Positions 1-7,119 of a stretch of DNA of 15,054 bases are shown here, in pieces (position 1 is the first letter of the stretch; each line of letters opens with the position of its first letter). The stretch comes from an uncultured Trueperaceae bacterium (GTDB lineage Bacteria; Deinococcota; Deinococci; Deinococcales; Trueperaceae). The notes beneath the pieces were generated by a model. It worked only from the letters and a program-made list of their open reading frames with translations. It made no database searches and had not been told where the DNA came from. The stretch covers positions 1 through 15,054 of the forward strand of contig CALCHY010000009.1 in assembly GCA_937907415.1 (NCBI GenBank). Reading direction: 5' to 3'. The position numbers were made by a program, and so were the translations under genes.

Positions 1-453
1 GGCCAGAAGACCATCGTGCCGTACCGCGTGCGGGTGAAGATCGACGTTCGCATGGTGCCGAACATGAACGGCGACAAGATCATAAGTAGCGTCCTCGACC
101 ACCTGGCCGAGCACGGCTTCCCAGAAGTGACTGTGACCTTCAGCGAGGTTACCCCCTTCTCGAAGTCCGACCCAGACTCCGACCTCGCCCAGGCCGCTGT
201 GAGCGCGATGGACAAGGCCGGTCACACGAACGGCGAGATATGGCCCATCTACCCAGGCTCCGGGCCCGCTTACCTGTTCACGAACGAGTACTTCAAGATT
301 CCCTTCATCGCCTACGGGCTCGGTCATGGCGGCCTCATCCACGCGCCGAACGAGTACGCCGTGGTGGAGGGCCTGAAGGACAACATCAAGTCGGTGTGCG
401 CCACCTTTATCGAGTACCTGCGCATCGCGGAAGCCAAGAAGGGAAACAACTGA
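1..453 (+). CDS. M20-family metallopeptidase/amidohydrolase, C-terminal part (5' end outside window)
   Basis: The reading frame is open from base 1 to the TGA at 451-453, giving about 150 residues that begin mid-protein, so the true start lies to the left; the GTG at 16 is only an internal codon. The visible part matches the second half of M20 (ArgE/DapE/ACY1/CPG2) enzymes. First comes the end of the lid/dimerisation domain (VKIDVRMVP near residues 13-21). The returning catalytic domain follows, with GSGPAYLF (about residues 85-92) and GLGHGGLIHAPNEY (about 106-119), whose His is the family's C-terminal metal ligand. M20 enzymes hydrolyse peptides or N-acyl amino acids using two zinc ions. 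The stop overlaps the next start by one base (TGATG), so both are probably translated from one message. The other metal ligands and the substrate class cannot be seen because the N-terminal half is missing. Confidence 0.9.
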   Translation, partial: GQKTIVPYRVRVKIDVRMVPNMNGDKIISSVLDHLAEHGFPEVTVTFSEVTPFSKSDPDSDLAQAAVSAMDKAGHTNGEIWPIYPGSGPAYLFTNEYFKIPFIAYGLGHGGLIHAPNEYAVVEGLKDNIKSVCATFIEYLRIAEAKKGNN

Positions 454-1436
454 TGCCCAAAGCCACGTTCGAATGGCTACCCGTCACCACCAGATCCTCG
501 GGCGAGAAACTCAGCATCGCACTCCACACCCTCGAAGGCACCACCGCAGGCCCAACTCTCGGACTCTTCTCCACCTCCCACGGTGACGAGGCCTACGCCG
601 TCCTCGTCATCCGCGAGGTCCTCAAGCGCGTCGACCCCACAAAACTCAAAGGCAAGATCCTCGCCATGCCCCTCGGCAATCCCATCGCGTTCGAATCCTT
701 CACCCGCACCACTGGCCAAGGCATGAACACCGACATGAACAACATGAACCGCGTGTTCCCCGGCGACGCCGGCGGCTGGCTAACCCAACAGATGGCCCAC
801 ACCATCTCCAGCAGGTTCGTCGCCAACATCGACTACCTACTCGACTTCCACTGCGGCGGCGTCGAAAGCGGAATCGACTACGTACTCACGCACGCCGGTG
901 GCAACGACACGCACGAACAATCCCGCCACCTCTCCCGCGTCTACGGCACCGAGATCCTCTTCGAACACGCCAAAGCCGTGCACTCCGGCACCCTCACCGA
1001 CCTCGCCATCGAACGAGGCAAACCATCAGTCGTCGTCGAAGTCGGCGGCTCCGTCTCCGCCAACGACCCCACCTACCTCGAGAAATGCGTCCAAGGCGTC
1101 TTCAACGTCATGATCGAACTCGGCATGTGGCAAGGCCAAAAGGTCCTACCCAAGAAGCAATACCTAATGCGCCGCCGCGTACTCGTACGCCCAACCAACG
1201 GTGGCATGTTCCAGCCCGAAGTCCACATGGACCGCCTCGGCAAAGCCGTCAAAGGCGGCACCGTCCTCGCCCGCGTCTTCAACGCCCAAACGTTCGAAGA
1301 ACTTGACGTCTTCACCGCCCCCTACGACGAAACAATCATGATCATGATGCGCGGCCTACTCTCCCGCGTGAACCCCGGTGACTACGCCTACATCCTCGGC
1401 GACTTCTCCTCCGCCGAGGTCATAGTCAACGCCTGA
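453..1436 (+). CDS. Aspartoacylase/succinylglutamate-desuccinylase family hydrolase (AAL-1), catalytic residues intact
   Basis: This 327-residue protein belongs to the AstE/AspA branch of zinc carboxypeptidase-like hydrolases, which deacylate N-acyl amino acids or act on related amides. Start ATG at 453 overlaps the upstream stop, with GAAGGG about ten bases upstream as ribosome binding site; the frame stays open further upstream, but that part lies inside the M20 gene. Seen motifs: SHGDE (His43 and Glu46, zinc ligands), MNRVFPG (Asn99-Arg100, equivalent to the substrate-carboxylate-binding Asn-Arg of human aspartoacylase), DFH (His133, third zinc ligand) and VEVGG (Glu196, catalytic Glu). 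A C-terminal region from about residue 240 ends with a stretch shared with the paralogue at 8013-9026 (GDYAYILGD). Coupling to an M20 hydrolase suggests joint breakdown of an acylated or peptide-like amino acid. The specific substrate cannot be predicted. Confidence 0.9.
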   Translation: MPKATFEWLPVTTRSSGEKLSIALHTLEGTTAGPTLGLFSTSHGDEAYAVLVIREVLKRVDPTKLKGKILAMPLGNPIAFESFTRTTGQGMNTDMNNMNRVFPGDAGGWLTQQMAHTISSRFVANIDYLLDFHCGGVESGIDYVLTHAGGNDTHEQSRHLSRVYGTEILFEHAKAVHSGTLTDLAIERGKPSVVVEVGGSVSANDPTYLEKCVQGVFNVMIELGMWQGQKVLPKKQYLMRRRVLVRPTNGGMFQPEVHMDRLGKAVKGGTVLARVFNAQTFEELDVFTAPYDETIMIMMRGLLSRVNPGDYAYILGDFSSAEVIVNA

Positions 1437-1462
1437 CTCCACGCGACCCTCGTAACAAGACA

Positions 1463-1488
1463 GCGGGCCGCCCACGTGGGCGGCCCGC
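1463..1488. terminator. Perfect GC-rich palindrome between convergent genes
   Basis: The 26 bases form a perfect inverted repeat, GCGGGCCGCCCAC followed directly by its complement, which folds as an ~11-bp stem with a small CG-rich loop. It lies 26 bases after the AAL-1 stop and 24 bases before the stop of the GntR gene on the other strand, so it can end transcription from both sides. There is no T-run on either side, so it is not a canonical intrinsic terminator; the assignment rests on position and stem strength. Confidence 0.65.
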
Positions 1489-1512
1489 CTCAGTAGCCCA
1501 TCAAACCAACAC

Positions 1513-2238
1513 TCAAGAAGGCATGGCCCGCTTCCGCGCCCAATACCCGTACGGATCCACCGCACCCTCAGTAAGCGCCTCCAGCACGTCACCCTTCCCA
1601 CTAACGACGATAGCCGCCACCAACTCGGCCGCCGCCCCAGCATCCCGAGCCTCGATAGCCGCCATCAACGCAGTCTTACGTGCCACCGACGCCGCCAGGC
1701 GCAGCGAGTCGCTTCGTAGCAAGTACCCGTAGCGCAGTGTGCGGCGCCAGATTAGGCGCACCAGGTCGACGATGGTCGAGTTCGGGCAGAGGTTATACAA
1801 CTCCGTGTGGAACAGCCAGTTGATGTCATGATAGCTGGCGACGTCCCCCTTTGCCGCCGCAGCGCTTAGGTCAGCCAGGACACTGCGCAACCCAGCGATC
1901 TTCTCCAACGTAATGACAGGCACGGCCAAACGCGCGGCCGCGGACTCCAGCAGCGCCCGTGTGTCGTAGAGCTCCGCCGCCAGGCGCGGCTCAAAAGCAC
2001 TCACCGTCGCCCCCTTGCCGGGCACTAGTTCCACCAGCCCCTCTTGCGCCAAGACGCGTAAGGCCTCACGCAGCGGAGAGCGGCTGCAACCCAACGTCTC
2101 GGCCAAATCGACCTCGGTCAACGGCGTGTTTGGCGGGTACTCGCCGGTGATGATGCGCGCAGAGAGCCACTCAACGATCTGCTCCGTGAGTGTGTAGCGC
2201 TTGATTCCGGTCGTTGTCAGTACCTCGCTCGGCAGCAT
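1513..2238 (-). CDS. GntR-family transcriptional regulator with FCD-type effector domain
   Basis: This 241-residue protein has an N-terminal winged helix-turn-helix (about residues 16-82) with the family hallmarks LTEVDLAETLGCSRSPLREALRVLAQEGLVE in shortened form: LAETLGCSRSPLREALRVL and the wing around LVPGKGATV. The rest (about 88-215) is an all-helical FCD ligand-binding domain. It carries D138 and H144 of the usual metal site, but the later part (about 186-212) lacks the two His residues that many FCD domains have there. Start ATG at 2238 is preceded by a GAGAGG-type ribosome binding site. It is the last gene of a TPR-RidA-GntR operon (26-base gap after the RidA gene). By placement it is the likely regulator of the divergent transporter operon and of its own operon; this is inference. 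FCD regulators usually respond to small organic acids or amino-acid-like ligands. Confidence 0.92.
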   Translation of the reverse strand: MLPSEVLTTTGIKRYTLTEQIVEWLSARIITGEYPPNTPLTEVDLAETLGCSRSPLREALRVLAQEGLVELVPGKGATVSAFEPRLAAELYDTRALLESAAARLAVPVITLEKIAGLRSVLADLSAAAAKGDVASYHDINWLFHTELYNLCPNSTIVDLVRLIWRRTLRYGYLLRSDSLRLAASVARKTALMAAIEARDAGAAAELVAAIVVSGKGDVLEALTEGAVDPYGYWARKRAMPS

Positions 2239-2264
2239 TTGGAACCTCTCCCCGTCTCCTCAGG

Positions 2265-2729
2265 TCAGCGGACCTGCAAGGTGCACTCGATCTCAACCGA
2301 AATGCCGCCCGCCAACGAACTGACACCGATGGAGCTGCGAGCATGGCGCCCCTGCTCCCCCAACAAATCGATCCACACATCCGAGAAGCCATCAATCACG
2401 GCGCCGTGCTGCTGGAACTCCTCGGTGGCGTTAACGAAGCCAAGCACTCTCACTACGCGCACGATGCGATCGAGGTCACCTAAGTACGACTTCAGGTTAC
2501 CAAACGCCACCACCGCGCAGTTCCGCGCCGCCTGGTACCCCTGCTCGACCGACAGGTCCCGCCCGAGTTTGCCCTTCAGCCGCATCACGCCGTCTGAGTC
2601 CGTGGGGCCGTGCCCACCCACGTAGAGGAGGTCACCGACATGGTTGACGGCGACGTTCTTACCCTTGTTCCACACCCGCTCAGGAACAGTGATACCCATG
2701 GCAGTCAGGCGCTCCTCCAGGCGGCTCAC
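2265..2729 (-). CDS. RidA (YjgF/YER057c/UK114) family protein
   Basis: This 154-residue protein belongs to the Rid family, whose best-known members hydrolyse reactive enamine/imine intermediates released by PLP enzymes; others act in degradation pathways with unknown substrates. Seen features: VGDLLYVGGHGPT (about residues 31-43), a typical core including GYQAARNCAVVAFGNLK (64-80), and C-terminal ARSSIGV...SVEIE, with Arg131 and Glu146 at the positions of the family's substrate-binding Arg and Glu. The GTG start at 2729 is chosen because it overlaps the upstream TPR stop as GTGA, has GAGGGG about six bases upstream, and gives the N-terminus usual for this subgroup (LEERLTAMGITVPE). The frame extends upstream to 2930, but that region is the TPR gene read in another frame. 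Translational coupling to the TPR gene is likely. Confidence 0.93.
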   Translation of the reverse strand: MSRLEERLTAMGITVPERVWNKGKNVAVNHVGDLLYVGGHGPTDSDGVMRLKGKLGRDLSVEQGYQAARNCAVVAFGNLKSYLGDLDRIVRVVRVLGFVNATEEFQQHGAVIDGFSDVWIDLLGEQGRHARSSIGVSSLAGGISVEIECTLQVR

Positions 2730-4336
2730 AGCAGGCCCCTCGCGAGTTCCGTTTCGGACGCCACATGCGCGAACCCGCCCCAGGCGGTGCCATTGTCCAC
2801 GACTTTGAAGAAGTACTCGCGCGCCCGGCTGGCGTTCCCCTCGTACAGGTGCCAGCATGCCAGGCCGTAGTAGGCGGCGAACGCCAGGCCGCCCTGCTCG
2901 AACACCTCGACCAGCTGGGCCTCTGTCCACTCACCCTTGTAGAAGAGGAGCCGCTTCAAGTACAGATGGTTGTTCATGGTCGTGGCCATGTCCTTGTGGA
3001 TGGGCTCTATCGCTGCCTGGGCTTCGGCGTGCTTGCCGACCCGACGCAGTGCGAGGTAGACCCAATCCGTGTACGCCACGGTGTGAGACTCGTTGTCCGC
3101 CAGCGCGAGCGCGCGTTGAAAGGCAGATAGGGCGTCGGCGAACTCGCCCAGCATCCAGTGAGACAACGCAAGGTGGTACCACACGTCGCTGGATTCTGGG
3201 GCCAGCACCTTAGCCCGCTCCAAGTCGGCCTTCGCTAGATCGAACTGACGCATATTGACGAAGTAGTGCCCTCTGTCGCAGAGCAGGAGCGGGTGGTCGG
3301 GGAAGCGCTCCAGAGCCGCCTCCAGGACGGCGTTAGCGGCGCGATAACGGGCCAAGCCGCTTGCGAGCGCCTTGGCATAAACGCGAATCTTGTCCACGTC
3401 GTCTGGGTCCGCCTTGTGCGCAGCGAGCGCGGTCGCCACCTTGGTCGAGAGCTCGGCGGCTTGCTCACCATGCGACACAAGCGCGTAGAGGGGATCGCCG
3501 AGAACACCGGTAGTCTCTGGCTCTGGCAGCTCAAGCCCGTCGAGGATGGCAAGTTCAAGCTCGCAAGCTGCAACGCCGAACGCTGGCCAGAATTCCGATG
3601 CTGCGCCGACCTCGAAGTGGCGGCGCGCCGTCTCAACGTTGCCGTTCGCCAGGTGCCAGATGCCCAGGCCGAACGAGAGCGAACCCTCCGACTTCGTACC
3701 CGGCGCCTGCGAGTTGACCAAGTCCTGTTCGGTCAGGCCACCCTGATAGAAGCGAGCGCGGAGCTGGTAATTCAAGTTCTTGCCTTCCAGGTCAACGTCC
3801 CACCTGATGGTGGGTAGCAACGCCCTCGCGAGCGGCTCATTGCCGCTCCGGCGCAACGCCGTGTACTGCCATGTCTGAGCCGCCAACCGGCTCGAATCGC
3901 TCTTGGTGACCTCGGCAGCTTTGTCGAACGCCTCGGCGGCCTCCGCAAAGCTCGTTGAAAACCAGAGGGAGAGGGCGTAGTGGTACCAGGCATCGAAGGA
4001 GTGGGGCGCCAGCCGCACGGCCTTGCTCAGGTCTGCGAGGGCAGCGGTCACGGCTCGCATGTTCACGTAAGTGTGACCGCGTTCGGTCAGAAGCAGGGCA
4101 TCGTCGGGCCACTTGGCAAGGCCAACGGTGGCGCGGGCAACCGCCATGCGGTACTTGCCAGCGCCACGAAGAGCGTCGACCAAGGCGGCGCGAGCCGACG
4201 GGCTATCGCTCACCTCAACCGCTTTCTCTGCCTCCGCCACCTGGGCGTCGAGCGCCGTGGTGTCGAGACCAGCACGAGCCAAGTAGGTGAAGAGTTGCTT
4301 CCCTAGAAACGACACTGCTTCGGGTCTCTTCGACAT
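2726..4336 (-). CDS. Tetratricopeptide-repeat protein made of two tandem copies of a ~269-residue unit
   Basis: This 536-residue protein is rich in helical TPR-like repeats and has no signal peptide or membrane segment, so it is probably cytoplasmic. The two halves are a clear internal duplication: RGHTYVNMR (86-94) matches RGHYFVNMR (355-363), DAWYHYALSLW (115-125) matches DVWYHLALSHW (384-394), WQYTALRRSG (156-165) matches WVYLALRRVG (425-434), and IWHLANG (226-232) matches CWHLYEG (494-500), all offset by 268-269 residues. Start ATG at 4336 has GGAGG eight bases upstream; the frame runs on to a GTG at 4423 but without such a site. It is the first gene of the operon and overlaps the RidA gene by four bases. 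TPR proteins are usually scaffolds or protein-binding platforms; its role beside RidA, a GntR regulator and a peptide importer is not known to me. Confidence 0.9.
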   Translation of the reverse strand: MSKRPEAVSFLGKQLFTYLARAGLDTTALDAQVAEAEKAVEVSDSPSARAALVDALRGAGKYRMAVARATVGLAKWPDDALLLTERGHTYVNMRAVTAALADLSKAVRLAPHSFDAWYHYALSLWFSTSFAEAAEAFDKAAEVTKSDSSRLAAQTWQYTALRRSGNEPLARALLPTIRWDVDLEGKNLNYQLRARFYQGGLTEQDLVNSQAPGTKSEGSLSFGLGIWHLANGNVETARRHFEVGAASEFWPAFGVAACELELAILDGLELPEPETTGVLGDPLYALVSHGEQAAELSTKVATALAAHKADPDDVDKIRVYAKALASGLARYRAANAVLEAALERFPDHPLLLCDRGHYFVNMRQFDLAKADLERAKVLAPESSDVWYHLALSHWMLGEFADALSAFQRALALADNESHTVAYTDWVYLALRRVGKHAEAQAAIEPIHKDMATTMNNHLYLKRLLFYKGEWTEAQLVEVFEQGGLAFAAYYGLACWHLYEGNASRAREYFFKVVDNGTAWGGFAHVASETELARGLL

Positions 4337-4421
4337 GCTGCGAACCTCCGAATGGACGCGCGTGCGCGACGTCACCGCCCATGCGGACGTGTGACCTCGC
4401 GCCTTGATCTCATTAGTGTAC

Positions 4422-4440
4422 ACGGTCGACAGCCGACCGT
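4422..4440. promoter_or_regulatory. Candidate operator dyad at the -35 box
   Basis: ACGGTCG (4422-4428) and CGACCGT (4434-4440) are perfect inverted 7-bp arms with a 5-base spacer. The right arm ends on the first T of the TTGACA box, and the left arm overlaps the last two bases of a second palindrome, GTGTACAC (4416-4423). Many FCD-type GntR regulators bind short dyads with GT...AC character at such positions. Which palindrome, if either, is bound by the GntR protein encoded at 1513-2238 is unproven. Confidence 0.4.
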
Positions 4441-4469
4441 TGACAATACGCAGAGCACGCCTTTATAGT
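4440..4469 (+). promoter_or_regulatory. Sigma-70-type promoter for the ABC importer operon
   Basis: A perfect TTGACA at 4440-4445 is followed by an 18-base spacer and TATAGT at 4464-4469 (five of six consensus bases). Transcription would start near 4476, giving a leader of about 148 bases before the ATG at 4624. This is the best promoter match I found in the window and it points at the substrate-binding protein gene. Start-site position is inferred from spacing only. Confidence 0.65.
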
Positions 4470-4472
4470 CCG

Positions 4473-4530
4473 AACTAGGAGGCCCCAAACTGATTCACGC
4501 AAGCCTTGGCTGAATGTCGTGTACCTAGTT
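4473..4530 (+). other. Possible structured leader RNA element
   Basis: Three nested complementary pairs occur near the 5' end of the predicted leader: AACTAGG (4473-4479) with CCTAGTT (4524-4530), CACG (4496-4499) with CGTG (4518-4521), and AGCC (4502-4505) with GGCT (4508-4511). They could form one long interrupted hairpin, although the innermost pair leaves only two loop bases and the outer arm starts at or slightly before the predicted transcript start. No known riboswitch class is recognised. Confidence 0.3.
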
Positions 4531-4623
4531 TCTGGACACGGCAGGCTCGGCTCGGTGATCGCGGATCTCGCTGGAGCGCATCAGTCGGCGGCGTCTGACT
4601 TTGGCACGCAGGAGGAAGACTGT

Positions 4624-6126
4624 ATGAAGAGAGGCATCCTGGCAGTACTCGCGTCGCTCTTGCTCTTGGCGGCACCGAGCTCCCTGGCCGCCAACCCGGG
4701 AGAGCTAGTCGTTGCTGTTGAGGCGCTCGGCGACCACCTCGACCCGCACCGCGCTCCCGGCAACTCGGCTCACGTCCTCATGGCTATGTTCGACGGCATC
4801 ACACGGCTCGACAAGGACGGCAACCTGGCGCCGTCACTCGCCTCGTCATGGGAGGCCATCTCAGACACGACCTGGGTCTTCAACCTCCAGGAGGGCGTGA
4901 AGTTTCACAACGGGGAAGACTTCAACGCCGACGTAGTCATCGCTAACCTCGAGCGCATGAGCGATCCCAACGAGCCCCGGGCCAGCTACTCGTTCGACGT
5001 GTTCGAGGGCTGGCGCAAGACGGGCGAGTACCAGTTTGAGATTTCGACCGTTGCGCCCGACCCACTCCTCCCGAACCGCATGAAGAACTTCTTCATTGCG
5101 CCCCCGAGCATGCTAGGCAACCCCAAGAGCGACGACTTCAACCGCCACCCAATCGGGACCGGGCCGTTCAAGTTCGTCGAGTGGATTGCCGACGACCGCG
5201 TGGTACTCGAGGCCAATGGGGACTACTACCTTGGGGCGCCAGAGGTGAAGAGGCTGGTCTTCCGCGCCATCCCCGAATCCTCGTCACGCGTCTCTGAACT
5301 CCTCACTGGCGGCGTCGACATCGTTACAGGCCTGCAGCCCGAGTTCATAGATCTCGTGAAGTCCAGCCCGAACGCTGGCGTCGTGACCCGCGTCAGCCCG
5401 ATCAACGAAGTCATTATCCTCCGTACCGACGTGGAGAGCCCGCTGCAAGACGTCCGAGTGCGCCAGGCCATGAACTACGCCATCGACTTCGACACCATCA
5501 TCAGCACGCTGCTGTCCGGCTACGCTCACCGCTACGCGACCGTGGTGCACCCGTTCGTCCTCGGGTTCAACCCTGACGTAAACCCGTACTCGTACGACCC
5601 CGAGAAGGCCAAGGAACTACTCGCCGAGGCGGGCTACGCCAACGGCTTTTCGATCGACTTCGACATCACGCCATCGGTAGGCGGCACCAACAACATCGAG
5701 GTCGCCCAGGCCGTCGTGGCCTACCTCGGCCAGGTTGGCATCACAGTCAACTTGCGCGTCAACGAGTACGGCGTGATGCGGACCCTGGTGTACGGCGAGC
5801 GTACGGCTGCGCCGATGATCCGCTGGCAATGGAAGACCTGGGACAACGACCCCGACGGCATCTTCTACGGCATGTTCCACTCGAAGGGAACGGGGACCTT
5901 CAACATGGACCCAGTTACAGACGAGATGGTCGTTGCCGCACGCTTCAACCTCGATCAGGAAGACCGGGCCCGCATCTACCGCGAGCTTCAGGAGCGGGTC
6001 AAGGAACAGGCGACCCACATCTTCATGTACTACACCGACGCCATCTATGGCATTGCCAACCGCGTGACGTGGGCTCCTCGCATCGACGAGCGCCTCTACT
6101 TCTACGAGGCGTCGCTCGCCGACTAG
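4624..6126 (+). CDS. Family-5 extracellular solute-binding protein of a peptide/nickel-type ABC importer
   Basis: This 500-residue protein is the substrate-capturing component of an oligopeptide-type ABC importer (SBP_bac_5). It has a Sec signal peptide (MKRG, hydrophobic core LAVLASLLLLAA, likely cleavage after residue 22 or 23) and no lipobox Cys, so it should be a soluble periplasmic protein. The family signature is visible as LQEGVKFHNGEDFNADVV (about 88-105), followed by conserved blocks such as PIGTGPFKFVEW (about 178-189) and VRVRQAMNYAIDFDTI (about 312-327). ATG at 4624 is chosen over the upstream extension to 4519 because AGGAGG lies at 4610-4615 and the signal peptide begins there. 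It heads an operon with two permeases and AAL-2. The family carries peptides, nickel, opines, glutathione and other ligands, so the substrate is unresolved. Confidence 0.95.
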   Translation: MKRGILAVLASLLLLAAPSSLAANPGELVVAVEALGDHLDPHRAPGNSAHVLMAMFDGITRLDKDGNLAPSLASSWEAISDTTWVFNLQEGVKFHNGEDFNADVVIANLERMSDPNEPRASYSFDVFEGWRKTGEYQFEISTVAPDPLLPNRMKNFFIAPPSMLGNPKSDDFNRHPIGTGPFKFVEWIADDRVVLEANGDYYLGAPEVKRLVFRAIPESSSRVSELLTGGVDIVTGLQPEFIDLVKSSPNAGVVTRVSPINEVIILRTDVESPLQDVRVRQAMNYAIDFDTIISTLLSGYAHRYATVVHPFVLGFNPDVNPYSYDPEKAKELLAEAGYANGFSIDFDITPSVGGTNNIEVAQAVVAYLGQVGITVNLRVNEYGVMRTLVYGERTAAPMIRWQWKTWDNDPDGIFYGMFHSKGTGTFNMDPVTDEMVVAARFNLDQEDRARIYRELQERVKEQATHIFMYYTDAIYGIANRVTWAPRIDERLYFYEASLAD

Positions 6127-6136
6127 CGTTGGCTCT

Positions 6137-6175
6137 CTCTTCTGGCGCCCGCACCCCTCGCGGGCGCCAGAGGAG
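6137..6175 (+). other. Strong intercistronic hairpin after the binding-protein gene
   Basis: TCTGGCGCCCGC (6141-6152) is perfectly complementary to 6160-6171, and the stem continues through CTCT (6137-6140) against GGAG (6172-6175) with one G-U pair: 16 pairs around a seven-base loop, starting 10 bases after the stop. No T-run follows, so readthrough is likely. Such structures after binding-protein genes are known to protect the upstream message and lower permease expression, as in maltose-type operons. The right arm contains AGGAG at 6171-6175, the only Shine-Dalgarno-like sequence before the next ATG. Confidence 0.8.
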
Positions 6176-6195
6176 CCCGACGTGACCCGCATCCG

Positions 6196-7119
6196 ATGCT
6201 GACGTACGCGCTCCGCCGCATTGGTCTGGCCATACCGACCCTGTTCGGTGTCCTGGTCACTGTCTTCTTGTTGCTCCGGTTTCTCGGCGATCCGGCCGTT
6301 ATGCTCATCCCACCCGACACGGCCATCACACCCGAGCAACTACGCGAGATCAGACGCTCCATCGGGGTCGATGAGCCCCTCCCGGTGCAACTTTGGCTCT
6401 TCCTGACGAACGCCCTGCGCGGCGACTTCGGAGTCTCCTACTACGGTGGGCAAGACGCCATGGCGAACGTCGTCTCGCGTCTGGGGCCCACGCTCGAACT
6501 CTCTTTGGTGGCGCTCGGTTTCGCGATTGCGACGGGCGTGCCACTTGGTATTGCGGCGGCGCTGAGGCGCAACTCCGTGGTTGACATCGGCATAAGCGCG
6601 GTTTCCCTGATTGGCATGTCAATGCCCAACTTCTGGCTCGGGCTCATGCTGATCCTGATTTTCGGCGTGCAGCTGAAGTGGCTCCCGATATCTGGGCGTG
6701 GGGGGTTCATGAACATCCTCATGCCCGCACTGACGCTGGGCGCAAGCATGGTCGCCATCGTCCAGCGTCTCATCAGGACTGACGTGTTAGAGGCGCTCAC
6801 ACAGGACTTCGTGCGCACAGCCAGGGCCAAAGGCGCTAGCCCCCGCGCCGTCGTATGGCGCCACACGCTGAAGAACGCCCTCATCCCGACGGTCACCGTC
6901 CTGGGGCTACAGTTCGGCGCACTGCTTGGGGGGTCCATTGTCGTGGAGACGGTGTTCGCCTGGCCCGGGGTCGGGCGCCTTATGATCCAGTCGATATCAA
7001 ACCGGGACTACCCCGTCGTACAGGCAGCGGTAGTGCTGTTCGCCGTCTTCTTCGTGGCCATCAATCTACTCGTTGACATCATCTACGGCTTCCTCGACCC
7101 GAGAATTCGCTATGACTAG
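6196..7119 (+). CDS. DppB-type ABC transporter permease
   Basis: This 307-residue inner-membrane protein is one of two permeases of the importer. Seen features: an N-terminal membrane helix after MLTYALRRIG, a TRAP-like periplasmic stretch with GVDEPLPVQLW (57-67) and GDFGVSYY (76-83) typical of DppB/OppB, several hydrophobic helices, and the cytoplasmic EAA loop (about 204-230: DFVRTARAKGASPRAVVWRH) that contacts the ATPase. The C-terminus has VFAWPGVGRLM and DYPVVQA, both family hallmarks, ending in DPRIRYD. ATG at 6196 is the only sensible start, although no ribosome binding site lies at normal distance; the nearest AGGAG is 20 bases upstream and inside a hairpin. Its last eight bases overlap the DppC-like gene. 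Confidence 0.95.
   Translation: MLTYALRRIGLAIPTLFGVLVTVFLLLRFLGDPAVMLIPPDTAITPEQLREIRRSIGVDEPLPVQLWLFLTNALRGDFGVSYYGGQDAMANVVSRLGPTLELSLVALGFAIATGVPLGIAAALRRNSVVDIGISAVSLIGMSMPNFWLGLMLILIFGVQLKWLPISGRGGFMNILMPALTLGASMVAIVQRLIRTDVLEALTQDFVRTARAKGASPRAVVWRHTLKNALIPTVTVLGLQFGALLGGSIVVETVFAWPGVGRLMIQSISNRDYPVVQAAVVLFAVFFVAINLLVDIIYGFLDPRIRYD

Larger units (their letters stand above)
4337..4623. promoter_or_regulatory. Divergent intergenic control region between TPR operon and importer operon
   Basis: This 287-base non-coding region separates two divergent operons and must hold both promoters. It contains a plus-strand sigma-70-like promoter, a dyad overlapping its -35 box, the short palindrome GTGTACAC at 4416-4423, and a potentially folded leader. 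On the minus strand TTGTCA (4446-4441) overlaps the plus-strand -35 box, but no well-spaced -10 follows, so the TPR-operon promoter is not assigned. The GntR gene at the end of the TPR operon makes autoregulation plus transporter control the simplest model (inference). Confidence 0.7.

Noticed and set aside
240..452. Extension of the AAL-1 frame upstream of 453
   Set aside because: It lies inside the M20 gene in another frame, has Arg-rich low-quality sequence, and the TGATG overlap with a ribosome binding site favours 453.
2730..2930. N-terminal extension of RidA
   Set aside because: It overlaps the TPR gene and its sequence (Arg/Gly-rich) is unlike any Rid protein; the GTG at 2729 gives the usual length.
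5617..6339. Long minus-strand open frame (240 residues)
   Set aside because: It lies antisense to the binding-protein and permease genes, which are strongly supported; it has no family features.
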